64,000 bases of DNA. Origin: Lewinellaceae bacterium (GTDB lineage Bacteria; Bacteroidota; Bacteroidia; Chitinophagales; Saprospiraceae). The first letter of the stretch is position 1, and each line of letters begins with the position of its first letter. The stretch lies in contig JADJWX010000013.1 in assembly GCA_016716135.1 (NCBI GenBank), forward strand, positions 1 to 64,000. Direction: 5' to 3'. This document shows, one piece after another, positions 1-8,482 of the stretch. Under the pieces are notes generated by a model that did not search any database, was not told the origin of the DNA, and saw only the letters and a program-made list of their open reading frames with translations. The position numbers and the translations under genes were made by a program.

Positions 1-1317
1 GAACAAGCGCCCCGGGGCAATGCTGATCTTGTGCTGCCGGGCGCGGTGGTACAACTCGAACGTATCGACGTTTTCTGGCAATTCCAGCCAGAGCACGTAG
101 CCGCCCTGGGGCTGCGAAACCCGCGTATCCGCCGGAAAAAATTCTTCGATGGCCTGCCAGTAGCGCAGGCATTGGGTGTGCAGGGCTTTGCGCAGGTGGC
201 GCAGGTGCAGGTCGAAGCGGCCGTTGGTGCAAAACCGGGCGATGGCTGCCTGCGTGGGCGATGCCGAGGTGATGCACTGGGTGAGTTTGCGTTGCAGCAC
301 CTGCGCGCGGAACCGCCCGGGCATGCACCAGCCGATGCGGTAGCCCGGCGCCAGCGACTTCGACATGGAGGAGCAGTACAGCACCAGCCCTTCGGTGTCG
401 TAACTTTTGCAGGTGCGCGGCCGGGTTTTGCCGAAATACATTTCCCCGTAAATGTCGTCTTCCACCAGGGTATTTCCCGCTCCGCCAGCATAGCCACCAG
501 CGCCTGTTTGTTTTCGTCGGGCATGAGGCTGCCCAGGGGATTGTTAAAACTGGGCACAAACAGGGCGGCGGAAAACTGGTTTTGCGCGATTGCTTTTTGC
601 AAAAAATCGAGATCGGGGCCCGTGATGGGGTCGGTCGGGACTTCCAGGGCGCGCAGGCCCAGGTTTTTCAGCAAACTGAAAATCCCGAAGTACGTGGGCC
701 GTTCATGGGCCCACGGTATCGCCCGGCCGGGTGACCGCTTGCAGGCAAAAACTCAGGGCTTCCATGCAGCCCTGGGTGACCACCACATCGTCGGCAGTGC
801 AGGCGCCGCCCCAGTTGAATGCCAGGCGGGCGAGTTGCTGCCGCAATTCCGGGTTGCCCGGTATGTTTTCGTACTGCAGGCAACTGGTCGTACTGCTGCG
901 CAGGGCTTCCACCATGCACTTGTTCAGTTTTGCCGCAGGCAACAGTTCATACCCGGGCGCTGCCAGCGACAATTGCACCACGCCGGCTTCCGACAAGTTG
1001 GCGTACACCGTGGCGATCATTTCATCGACCGACATGCCCTCCGGCGGGCCGGCCAGCCGTGGCGTGCGCGGGGACGCCGCCGTGTGGCGTGGCCGGAAGC
1101 GGACGTAGTAACCCGACTTGGGCCGCGCTTCGATCAAGCCCTTGCTTTCCAGTGCCGCGTAGGCTTTGAACGCCGTGCTCAAGCTCACACCCTGCTCCTC
1201 GCTCAGGGCACGCACGGAGGGCAACTTATCACCCGTTTTCCAGACGCCGTTTTCCACCATGGTTTCAAGGCGTTCGGCAACCTGGTTGTACAAAAAATCG
1301 TCGCTGATACCGGTCAT
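1..1317 (-). pseudogene. MocR/GntR-type PLP-dependent regulator, double frameshift, 3' end outside window
   Basis: This encodes a GntR-type winged helix (about residues 1-75, with GDKLPSVRALSEEQGVSLST) followed by a class-I aminotransferase-like domain. Members of this MocR family are PLP-responsive transcription regulators. Two single-base lesions interrupt it. An extra G in the run near 708-710 causes TGA at 703. A missing C near 472 restores the first frame. Between them the other frame reads TYFGIFSLLKNL and PLGSLMPDENKQ. After the second lesion come DDIYGEMYFGKT, SMSKSLAPGYRIGW (PLP lysine) and KISIAPGRLF at the window edge. The gene diverges from the GNAT-BCAT gene and may regulate it (inference). 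The lesions are either assembly errors or true decay. Confidence 0.85.
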
Positions 1318-1363
1318 CTGTTATGCCTTGTTTTTAAAAAACTGAATCTGTTTTTTGTAAAAA

Positions 1364-1394
1364 CAAAGGTAGCATCTTTGCCGGGAAATCAAAA
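1364..1394 (-). promoter_or_regulatory. Bacteroidota-type promoter for the MocR gene
   Basis: On the minus strand TACCTTTG (1371-1364) matches the TAnnTTTG -7 box, with a TTG at 1392-1390 spaced 18 bases upstream. On the plus strand CATCTTTG (1373-1380) is a 7/8 match that could serve the GNAT-BCAT gene, so the two divergent promoters would overlap. Confidence 0.55.
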
Positions 1395-1408
1395 TTGAGT
1401 GTGTGCAC

Positions 1409-1443
1409 TACTCGTCCTACGACTTCAAGTCGCAGGACGAGTA
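1409..1443. repeat. 35-bp palindrome, ACTTCAAGT core
   Basis: Two 17-base arms (TACTCGTCCTACGACTT and its near-perfect complement) flank one central base in the leader between the promoters and the GNAT-BCAT start codon. The same element lies at 8906-8940, with a half copy near 50060-50081. Its GACTT-n-AAGTC core is shared with the tandem array at 32965-33279. Confidence 0.85.
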
Positions 1444-1469
1444 CACACCAAATAAAACAAAAACTGCCC

Positions 1470-2987
1470 ATGCATATCGACCTGACCATTGAACGCTGGA
1501 ACCCCAAATACCGCAACGCTTTTTTCGAACTCAACCGCGCGTGGATCGAAGCGGACTATCCGCTGGAAGAAATTGACATTAATGTGCTCAGCGATCCGGA
1601 AATCCATATCTTGTCGGACGGCGGGAGTATTTTATCCGCGATTGCCGGGGAAGAGGTTGTCGGCGTCGTTGCCCTTCGGGCGGTCGGCGCACATGAGTTT
1701 GAGTTGACAAAAATGGCGGTCGATGTACCCTGGCGCGGCCGGGGTGTCGGCAAACAATTGCTGCGGGCTGCGCTCGATGAAGCCCGCGCCCTGGGCGCCC
1801 ATCGCGTGATTTTGTATTCCAACACCCAGACATCCGGTCCGGCTGTCGCCCTGTACCGCAAAATGGGTTTTCAGGAAATCCCGCTTGAAGCTGGCAAATA
1901 CAAACGCGCAGATATCAAAATGGAACGTACGCTCAACACTATCCCGATCCGGAAAACCGCTAAAAGCCGCCTGCCGGAAACCGATCTCAGCAAGCTAACC
2001 TTCGGCACCATCGTTTCCGATCATATGCTGGTGGCTGATTACAAAAACGGCGCCTGGCAACCACCGGAAATTACACCCTATGAAAACCTTTCCCTGCCGC
2101 CGTCGACGATGGCCCTGCACTATGGCCAGATCGTCTGGGAAGGCATGAAAGCCTTTCGGCTGAAAGACGGCGGCGTGTCCATTTTCCGGATTGGCCGGCA
2201 TGCGCAGCGGATCAACCGCTCACTGGTGCGGATGGCCATGCCTACGATGCCCGACGGCTATTTTGAAAACTGCGTGCGCGCCCTCGTTGCACTCGACCGG
2301 GACTGGGTGCCCGGCAGCCCGGGCTCAGCGCTATACATCCGGCCCCTGGTGTTTGCCACCGATGCCATGTACGGCGTGAAAATTTCGGACACCTACCGTT
2401 TTGTGATCTTCACCGGCCCCGTGCCGCCTTTTTATGCCAATCCGCTCAAGGTGAAAGTGGAAGAAAAATTTATTCGCGCCGCGCATGGCGGCACCGGCGC
2501 GGCCAAATGTGCCGGCAACTACGGCGGGGCGCTTTATCCGGCCAAATTGGCCCGCGAGGCTGGCTTCGACCAAATCATCTGGACCGACCTGTCGCCGGAA
2601 CTCAACATCGAGGAATCCGGCACCATGAACGTGATGTTTGTCATCGACGGCAAGGTCGTTACCCCCGGCCTGTCCGACACTACCCTCGACGGCATCACGC
2701 GCGACAGTATTCTGGCCCTTGCCCCCGAGTTGGGTTATACTGCCGAGCAACGACCCGTCAGCGCTTTCGAGTTGGTGGAGGCTCACAAACGCGGCGTCTT
2801 GCAGGAGGCTTTCGGCGCCGGCACGGCAGCCGTCACCATACCGTTTGAGCTTATTCAGGTAAAAGAGCACGCACTCAAACTGGCGCCCGTTCAGCCCGAT
2901 TTTTTCTCGGTTCGGGTACGCGAACTGCTGAACGAAATCCGCACCGGCCAACGACCGGATACGCACCACTGGAACACGGTTCTGTAA
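1470..2987 (+). CDS. GNAT acetyltransferase / branched-chain aminotransferase fusion
   Basis: This 505-residue protein joins two enzymes. Residues 1-154 are a GNAT N-acetyltransferase with the acetyl-CoA motif RGRGVG at 89-94 and ALYRKMGF near its end. Residues 156-505 are a full-length fold-type IV aminotransferase of the BCAT type, with SDHMLVADY, HYGQIVWEGMKAF, the PLP lysine K346 in TGAAKCAGNYGG, and NIEESGTMNVMFVI. It should interconvert branched-chain amino acids and their 2-oxoacids; the GNAT substrate is unknown. NTIPIRKT at 156 looks like the start of a free-standing BCAT, so the join is clean. The ATG at 1470 is preferred because upstream codons run through the palindrome. Confidence 0.85.
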   Translation: MHIDLTIERWNPKYRNAFFELNRAWIEADYPLEEIDINVLSDPEIHILSDGGSILSAIAGEEVVGVVALRAVGAHEFELTKMAVDVPWRGRGVGKQLLRAALDEARALGAHRVILYSNTQTSGPAVALYRKMGFQEIPLEAGKYKRADIKMERTLNTIPIRKTAKSRLPETDLSKLTFGTIVSDHMLVADYKNGAWQPPEITPYENLSLPPSTMALHYGQIVWEGMKAFRLKDGGVSIFRIGRHAQRINRSLVRMAMPTMPDGYFENCVRALVALDRDWVPGSPGSALYIRPLVFATDAMYGVKISDTYRFVIFTGPVPPFYANPLKVKVEEKFIRAAHGGTGAAKCAGNYGGALYPAKLAREAGFDQIIWTDLSPELNIEESGTMNVMFVIDGKVVTPGLSDTTLDGITRDSILALAPELGYTAEQRPVSAFELVEAHKRGVLQEAFGAGTAAVTIPFELIQVKEHALKLAPVQPDFFSVRVRELLNEIRTGQRPDTHHWNTVL

Positions 2988-3007
2988 CGCCGTCTGCCAG
3001 ACGGCGT
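2987..3007. repeat. Short perfect hairpin after the BCAT stop
   Basis: ACGCCGTCTG and CAGACGGCGT form a hairpin that starts in the stop codon of the upstream gene. No T-run follows directly. It may protect the mRNA 3' end. Confidence 0.5.
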
Positions 3008-3057
3008 ACGCTTATCCGGCTGTTGTACAATCTTGCTTTGTACCAATATTTCCGCTC

Positions 3058-3095
3058 GCCTCCTGCTGCACGGCAGGGGGCTTTTTTCTTTTTTC
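3058..3095 (+). terminator. Rho-independent terminator of the GNAT-BCAT gene
   Basis: A 9-bp stem, GCCTCCTGC paired with GCAGGGGGC around a six-base loop, is followed by a T-rich run. It lies downstream of the BCAT stop and before the convergent paaY-like gene. Confidence 0.7.
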
Positions 3096-3166
3096 CCAAG
3101 CCTTAAGGCCTGGCTGAGACGGGCTGAGAAAGACTAAGAAAGGCCGAAAAAAGCTGGGAAGAGAGC
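3096..3166. repeat. Diverged relative of the in-frame palindromic element at 31886
   Basis: AAGCCTTAAGGCCTGG resembles the CCAGGCCTGAAGGCCTGG end of the element inside the FAD oxidoreductase gene. It is followed by degenerate GCTGAGA-type repeats and a complementary CAGC-type end. Confidence 0.4.
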
Positions 3167-3179
3167 AGTTAAAGCTGGC

Positions 3180-3764
3180 TCACCCTTTCCAAATTTTGTA
3201 ATCCCGGGCTTGCACCGGCCGGTCTTTCGGCGCCTCCCGCAGCGGCTCACATTCCCGCAAGCCGGCATAACATTCGGCCGGAAGTTGCTGGTACAGCCGG
3301 GTGCCTTCGGTTTTCCAGGCGATCATTTCGTCGCTGACTTCCCGGATGATTTTTCCCGGATTGCCGACGACGAGGCTGCGGCGCGGGATTTTTTCCCCGG
3401 TTTTAACAAAACACAGGGCGCCGACGATGCATTCCTCGCCGATTTCCACCTCGTCCATCAGCACGGCGTTCATGCCGATGAGGCTGTTGCGGCCGATAGT
3501 GGCGCCGTGTACGATGGCGCCGTGTCCGATGTGCGCCGCTTCGTGCAGGCGCACGGTAATGCCGGGGAACATGTGGATGGTGCAGTTTTCCTGCACATTG
3601 CAGCCGTCGTCGATGATGATCTGCCCCCAGTCGCCGCGAATGGCAGCGCCGGGCCCGACGTACACATCGCGGCCGATGATGACGTTGCCGGTCACGGCGG
3701 CTTGCGGATGAATGAAGGCTGATTCGTGTATGACAGGGCGGTAGCCGTTGAATTCGTAGATCAT
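3180..3764 (-). CDS. paaY: PaaY-like hexapeptide-repeat protein (gamma-carbonic anhydrase fold)
   Basis: This 194-residue protein is a left-handed beta-helix of hexapeptide repeats, visible as VIHESAFIHPQAAVTGNVII and IGHGAIVHGATIGRNSLIG. It has the family block GDWGQIIIDDGCNVQENC and ends in VVGNPGKIIREVSDE. Length and C-terminal WKTEGTRLYQ match PaaY/CaiE proteins, which act as thioesterases in phenylacetate catabolism. paaB and paaC lie 19 kb away, which supports the assignment. Other gamma-carbonic anhydrase-like proteins share the fold, so the exact substrate is inferred. Confidence 0.8.
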   Translation of the reverse strand: MIYEFNGYRPVIHESAFIHPQAAVTGNVIIGRDVYVGPGAAIRGDWGQIIIDDGCNVQENCTIHMFPGITVRLHEAAHIGHGAIVHGATIGRNSLIGMNAVLMDEVEIGEECIVGALCFVKTGEKIPRRSLVVGNPGKIIREVSDEMIAWKTEGTRLYQQLPAECYAGLRECEPLREAPKDRPVQARDYKIWKG

Positions 3765-3819
3765 GTAATCCGAACCTCCGGTTCGGTGTTTTTTATTCCG
3801 GACCAGAGGCCCGGATTAC
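3765..3819. repeat. Composite inverted repeat with CCTCCGG and CCAGAGG hairpins
   Basis: Perfect outer arms GTAATCCG and CGGATTAC enclose two small hairpins, AACCTCCGGTT and GACCAGAGGCC. It abuts the start codon of the paaY-like gene. A second element with the same hairpin plan but different outer stems lies at 23697-23744. Confidence 0.8.
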
Positions 3820-3875
3820 TTTGCCAGAATTTGCCGTGTACCTGATCGGGATAACACTGATCAGGCAAAAGCGTG

Positions 3876-3883
3876 TAGTTTTG
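3876..3883 (+). promoter_or_regulatory. -7 promoter element of the FG-GAP gene
   Basis: TAGTTTTG fits TAnnTTTG and lies 46 bases before the ATG. An imperfect inverted repeat, CCTGATC...GATCAGG (3841-3865), is just upstream and could be an operator. No clear -33 box was seen. Confidence 0.45.
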
Positions 3884-3928
3884 CCCGCAAATATAACACC
3901 CGGACAACCGGCCAAAAATACAGTCAAA

Positions 3929-6214
3929 ATGCACGTACGTATCTTTTTATCGCTGTTTATAGTATTCGTTCTGGTCGAAGCCGGCGCGCAAACCCAGGAA
4001 TTTTTACGCCTGAATTACCCGGTAACCCAGAACGGCAAAACGCTGAAATATCCGTTTGCCGGAGGCATGAATGCCCCACAATTTTCGGCGGCGGATCTGA
4101 ATAACGACCAAATCCAGGATCTGGTGGTGTTTGACCGGGCCGGCGACGTATTCCTCACATTTTTAAACGAGGGCACGCCAAACGAAAGCAGTTACCGGTA
4201 TGCGCCGGAATATGCCTGTGATTTTCCGCCGCTTATGGATTACGTGCTGTTTCGCGACTACAACCAGGACGGCGCCGCCGATATTTTTTGTGCATCGCTT
4301 GGCACGCAAACCCAGGAAATGCAGGTTTACCGGGGGTATTTTGAAAATGATGTGCTCAAATTCAAACCGGTGTTGTTCAGCTACCCGGGCTGCAGCAGCT
4401 GCATCCCCGAGTACATTTATTACCCCTCGGTGCTGCCCGGGTTTTGGAACAACCTGTTTATTGCCGATACGGATATCCCGGCCGTGGACGATATCGACGG
4501 CGACGGCGACCTCGATATACTGACTTTCGACGGCAGCTCCGGCGGTTATGTCTGGCTGGTGCAAAATTTGTCGGTGGAAAAAGGATTTGGACTGGACAGC
4601 CTGAAATTTGAACTGACCGACCGCTGCTGGGGGCGCTTTTTTGAAAGCGGTTTGCTGGCTTGCGAATGCGATTTAAGCCCGGCATCCGATTCCTGTCTTT
4701 ACGGATTTGCCGGCCCGACGGTTGTTGACGACCGCGGCGAAAACCGCCACCCGGGCTCCACCCTGATGACCTACGATCAGGAAGGCGATGGCGACAAGGA
4801 AATTGTTTTAGGCGATATTTCCTTTTCCTGCCTCAATATGCTGACGAATGGTGGCAATGCCTTCAACGCCTGGATGACCGAACAGGATGCTGCCTTCCCG
4901 CGCTATGATACCCCGGTGGACATCGTCATTTTTCCGGCGGCGTTTTACCTCGATCTGAACAACGACGGGAAAAACGACATGGTGGCGGCGCCAAACAACA
5001 AGTTTATCAATGAAGACCGCAACGGGGTTTGGTTTTACCCCAACACCGCCAACACCGGGCATAAATTCGAACTGGAAACCAAAAACTTCCTCGTCGGCGA
5101 CATGATCGACATCGGCTCGGCCGCACATCCTGCATTGGTCGACGTGGATGCCGACGGGCTGCTCGACCTGGTGGTGGGCAATTACGGGTACTATGCCCAG
5201 GGCCTTGCCCAAAATGCCAGCCTCTACCTGTACCGGAATGTCGGCACCAAGGATAATCCGGCGTTTAACCTGGAAGACAACGACTGGCTGGGCCTGTCGG
5301 AGTTTGCACCCAATGATTTTGATTTTTATCCCGCTTTTGGCGATCTCGACGGCGACCAGGATCTCGACTTGCTGGTGGGCAGCAACTTCGGCGCCCTGTA
5401 TTACTACCGGAATGTTGCCGGGCCCGGCAATCCGATGATCTTCCAGCGCGATTTCAATATCATGTGGGTACTGATGGACGTTGGCTCCTATTCCACGCCG
5501 GCAATCGTCGACCTGGACAGCGACGGCTTGAAAGACATCGTGATGGGCGAACGCAACGGGAACCTGAATTTTTTTAAAAACACCGGTTCCGCCGACAACC
5601 CGGTGTTTGCTTCGGCGCCGACGTTTACCAAACTGGGGCAGGTGGATGCCCGCGTCTTGTCTACGGGGGTGACCGATATCGGGTTCAGCGTGCCGGTTTT
5701 TGTACAACAACCCAACGGCGCATGGCTTCTGGTGACCGGCACCCAGAATGGGCATCTGCTGGCACATACCGATGTGGATGCTTCGGAAGACCCGTACACG
5801 CTTGTCGAAGAAATCTGGGGTAATGTCGACGACGGCAACCGCAGCGCTCCGGCGTTTGGCGATCTCGACGACGACGGCATCCTTGAAATGGTGGTGGGCA
5901 ACCTGCGCGGCGGTCTGAGCCTGTACAAAACAGTGCTTGTGGATTGTTCGACAACGACCGCCACAACGATACCGGCTTCGCCAAAACCAACGATAAGCCC
6001 CAATCCGGCCCGGAACTGGGTGCGTGTGGAGTGGCCGGTTGACCGGACGGTCAGCTGGCAGGTGGTCGACCTGTTGGGCCGGCCAATAGCACAGGGTCAT
6101 TCAGATGGCGGCGCCTTTACCATTCCGGTGCATCGCTGGGCGCCGGGGCCTTATTTTTTGGAAATGCGCAGTTCGGACATGCACCGCAGCCGGACTAAAT
6201 TGGTGGTTGACTGA
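3929..6214 (+). CDS. Secreted FG-GAP/VCBS repeat protein with T9SS sorting domain
   Basis: This 761-residue protein starts with a signal peptide (MHVRIFLSLFIVFVLVEAGA). It carries repeated calcium-binding-like loops such as DLNNDQIQDLVV, DIDGDGDLDIL, DVDADGLLDLVVG and DLDGDQDLDLLVG, typical of FG-GAP/VCBS beta-propellers. The last 75 residues (ISPNPARNWVRVEWP to SRTKLVVD) form a type A T9SS sorting domain, so the protein should reach the cell surface or medium. The ATG at 3929 is chosen because it begins the signal peptide; the frame stays open further upstream. Ligand unknown. Confidence 0.85.
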   Translation: MHVRIFLSLFIVFVLVEAGAQTQEFLRLNYPVTQNGKTLKYPFAGGMNAPQFSAADLNNDQIQDLVVFDRAGDVFLTFLNEGTPNESSYRYAPEYACDFPPLMDYVLFRDYNQDGAADIFCASLGTQTQEMQVYRGYFENDVLKFKPVLFSYPGCSSCIPEYIYYPSVLPGFWNNLFIADTDIPAVDDIDGDGDLDILTFDGSSGGYVWLVQNLSVEKGFGLDSLKFELTDRCWGRFFESGLLACECDLSPASDSCLYGFAGPTVVDDRGENRHPGSTLMTYDQEGDGDKEIVLGDISFSCLNMLTNGGNAFNAWMTEQDAAFPRYDTPVDIVIFPAAFYLDLNNDGKNDMVAAPNNKFINEDRNGVWFYPNTANTGHKFELETKNFLVGDMIDIGSAAHPALVDVDADGLLDLVVGNYGYYAQGLAQNASLYLYRNVGTKDNPAFNLEDNDWLGLSEFAPNDFDFYPAFGDLDGDQDLDLLVGSNFGALYYYRNVAGPGNPMIFQRDFNIMWVLMDVGSYSTPAIVDLDSDGLKDIVMGERNGNLNFFKNTGSADNPVFASAPTFTKLGQVDARVLSTGVTDIGFSVPVFVQQPNGAWLLVTGTQNGHLLAHTDVDASEDPYTLVEEIWGNVDDGNRSAPAFGDLDDDGILEMVVGNLRGGLSLYKTVLVDCSTTTATTIPASPKPTISPNPARNWVRVEWPVDRTVSWQVVDLLGRPIAQGHSDGGAFTIPVHRWAPGPYFLEMRSSDMHRSRTKLVVD

Positions 6215-6223
6215 CCGGCAGCA

Positions 6224-6913
6224 TTACAGCCCGAAACTGAACCCTTCGGCAACGAATTGCTCGTAATTGCCCTGATCAAACTGGTAGAGTTTGGCCGGGC
6301 GGTGGGCTACACCTTCCTGCATTTCGTTGAGGTCGAGCAGGAGGTTCATTGACAGTATTTTTTTTCGAAAATTCCGTTTATCCAGTTTTTCCGAAAGAAT
6401 GGCTTCGTACAGCTGCTGCAATTCCGTGAGGGTAAATTTGGGCGGCAGCAATTCAAAACCCACCGGGGCCATGCGCACCTTAAGTTTGAGCCGTTTCAGG
6501 CAGGTGTTCAGGATTTCGTTGTGGTCGAAGGCCAGTTCGCCGACTTCCGATACCGAATGCCATTGTGCCGACTGGGCGAAGGAAGCCGGTGTAACCACGT
6601 AGTCGCTGATTTTAATCAGCGAATAATAGGCTATCGTAATCACCCGGCCGAGCGGGTGCCGGTTTACGGCGCCAAAGGCTTTAACCTGTTCCAGGTAAAC
6701 ATCGCGCAGGCCGGTCAATTGCTCCAGTACACGTTCGGCAGCGGTATTCAGGTCTTCGTTTGGATAAACGAGATCGCCGGGCAGCGCCCACTTTCCTTTG
6801 AACGGAGCAGCGCCCCGATGGATGAGTAATATCTTCAGCTCATTGCCATCGAACCCGAAAATTACATTGTCTACAGAGAACGCGGACTTGAAGAAGCTCT
6901 CGATCTCGCTCAT
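6224..6913 (-). CDS. NrtR/AraR-like transcription regulator with degenerate Nudix domain
   Basis: This 229-residue protein has an N-terminal Nudix fold (about 10-140: VDNVIFGFDGNELKILLI, KGKWALPGDL) and a C-terminal winged helix (about 150-220: FTLTELQQLYEAIL, KLDKRNFRKKIL). The Nudix box is degenerate: PNEDLNTAAERVLEQLTG lacks the REUxEE glutamates needed for hydrolysis. This matches the NrtR and Bacteroidota AraR families, where the dead Nudix fold senses a sugar or ADP-ribose-type ligand and the wHTH binds DNA. The target is not evident from the neighbours. Confidence 0.8.
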   Translation of the reverse strand: MSEIESFFKSAFSVDNVIFGFDGNELKILLIHRGAAPFKGKWALPGDLVYPNEDLNTAAERVLEQLTGLRDVYLEQVKAFGAVNRHPLGRVITIAYYSLIKISDYVVTPASFAQSAQWHSVSEVGELAFDHNEILNTCLKRLKLKVRMAPVGFELLPPKFTLTELQQLYEAILSEKLDKRNFRKKILSMNLLLDLNEMQEGVAHRPAKLYQFDQGNYEQFVAEGFSFGL

Positions 6914-7089
6914 AAGGAAGGAAAAATTTACTGTTTAACGGGCCCAAAACTACGTACTTATTGTTGGATGCACACCAATTTATCCGGGTAATCCCGGAGT
7001 GGGATATTACATATTGGCCTTTTTTTTGCATTATTAATTATTACATCGCCAAAAAGACTGGTTTTCCGCGTTTAGGATGGTAAAAACAG

Positions 7090-7097
7090 TACTTTTG
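7090..7097 (+). promoter_or_regulatory. -7 promoter element of the HU-CCDC81/SPOR gene
   Basis: TACTTTTG is a perfect TAnnTTTG box 69 bases before the chosen ATG. The region between the divergent regulator and this gene is otherwise AT-rich and non-coding. Confidence 0.5.
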
Positions 7098-7165
7098 TGT
7101 AGTTTTAATCTGAATTTTTATTGGGATCATCCCTATCATTACCGATACTCAACCCAAGTTTTACC

Positions 7166-8359
7166 ATGCAAATTGACATTGCCGCACATATTGAGAAACT
7201 CCTGTTTCTGCACGATACCCTCGCTATTCCCGGATTTGGAGGATTTACAGCCTCTCGCACACCTGCCACGGTTGATTATGCCGGCGGCGCCGTTTCGCCA
7301 CCGGCAAAAACTTTGAGCTTCAGTGAAAATTTAAGCATCGACGATGGAATCCTGGTGGATGACCTTGTAAAAACCCATGGCGTTTCGCTGGATGACGCCC
7401 GTGCAGCCATTCAGGCTTTTGTGCAACAAATGCAGGAACAGTTGGACCAACGGGAAATTGTGACCTTGCCGGGCATCGGCCGCTTGTACAAAAATTACGT
7501 GCAAAGGATCCAGTTTCTGCCCGATGCCACCAATTTTCACGCAGGCTCCTATGGCCTGCCGCCCTTGCAGTTTTCGCCGATCGCCCGCTCGCGGGAAGTT
7601 GTTGAAAAACCGCAACCAACGGCAGAACCTGCTGCCGCTGCCGGTACCGCTTCCGCAGCTACTGCCACAGCGCCCCCTGTTGCCAAAAAACCGGCCAAAT
7701 CCGCCGGTACGCAAAACATTCCACCCTTGCCGCCGCCGCCAAATTTTGTGCACGAGCCCTACACGGCGCCCCAATCCTCTGCCGCCCGTTTTGTAACGGG
7801 TATCGGAATCGGGCTGATTATCTGTGCGATCGCCCTGGGCATTATCTGGTGGCAAAGCAAGCAATCGGTGCCCGGGGAGCAACTGGCCAATGTCGAACTG
7901 CTCAGCGGCCCCGATGCGCAGGCGCCCGGCGTGTCGGCTGTTCCGGGTGTTACCGATCTGGCCAAAATGGCAGAAAAGGAAAAAGGACAACAGCCCGAAA
8001 CCGCTACACCCCCGTCGGAACGGGAAGACCTCGACCTGAACGACGAAGTGGAAGAGGCTGCCGCTAAAAAAGTGGAAGTGCTTCGCCGCCAGAACGAGGC
8101 GCCCCCGTCGACGATCCCGGCAGCATTGCCTGAAAGCCGGCAGTGCATACTGATCATCGCTACCCTGCAAGACCGGAACAACGCCGACCGCCTGATCGCC
8201 AAACTCAAAGGCGCCGGGTACACGGTCTACTACCGGCAGGTCCGCGGCCACCAGGTTGGTATCCAGTTTTACTACTCCGATCCGGCAGCCATCGATCAGC
8301 GCAAAGCCGAACTCACCGAACTTTCCGGCGAGAAGAATATTTATGTCAAACAAAAATAG
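7166..8359 (+). CDS. HU-CCDC81 domain and SPOR domain membrane protein
   Basis: This 397-residue protein starts with two HU-like modules of the bacterial CCDC81 type (residues 1-60 with HDTLAIPGFGGFTA; about 65-140 with VTLPGIGRLYKNY). A Pro/Ala-rich linker follows, then one transmembrane segment (about 209-228, FVTGIGIGLIICAIALGIIW), an acidic linker, and a C-terminal SPOR-type domain (about 325-397). SPOR domains bind denuded peptidoglycan at division sites. The arrangement fits a single-pass protein with the HU part in the cytosol. The ATG at 7166 is chosen because it starts the first HU module. Confidence 0.85.
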   Translation: MQIDIAAHIEKLLFLHDTLAIPGFGGFTASRTPATVDYAGGAVSPPAKTLSFSENLSIDDGILVDDLVKTHGVSLDDARAAIQAFVQQMQEQLDQREIVTLPGIGRLYKNYVQRIQFLPDATNFHAGSYGLPPLQFSPIARSREVVEKPQPTAEPAAAAGTASAATATAPPVAKKPAKSAGTQNIPPLPPPPNFVHEPYTAPQSSAARFVTGIGIGLIICAIALGIIWWQSKQSVPGEQLANVELLSGPDAQAPGVSAVPGVTDLAKMAEKEKGQQPETATPPSEREDLDLNDEVEEAAAKKVEVLRRQNEAPPSTIPAALPESRQCILIIATLQDRNNADRLIAKLKGAGYTVYYRQVRGHQVGIQFYYSDPAAIDQRKAELTELSGEKNIYVKQK

Positions 8360-8363
8360 ATTT

Positions 8364-8480
8364 TAGGTTGGAAGGTTTCTGGTTGCTGGTTAGAGGGTTG
8401 TACAACATTTGAAATGGGGTGCAACCCTCTAACCGTCTAACCAGAAACCCTCTAACCTTTTAACTCGAAACCCTCCAATA
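8364..8480. repeat. Long imperfect hairpin between SPOR gene and mce
   Basis: The left arm with GGTTTCTGGTT and GGTTAGAGGGTTG pairs with the right arm CAACCCTCTAACC and AACCAGAAACC. A further direct copy of AACCCTCCAA follows. It fills nearly the whole intergenic space and ends just before the mce start codon. Confidence 0.8.
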
Positions 8481-8482
8481 AT

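Noticed and set aside
31..1398. 455-codon plus-strand frame at the left edge
   Set aside because: The minus strand carries unmistakable MocR motifs in three pieces; this frame is open because of GC bias.
1470..2987. GNAT-BCAT join caused by a frameshift or lost stop
   Set aside because: Both domains are in one frame with a natural linker and no stop remnant. Kept as a real fusion, with a request for read support.
4808..6100. 430-codon minus-strand frame over the FG-GAP gene
   Set aside because: It is antisense to a clear secreted repeat protein and has no recognisable domain.
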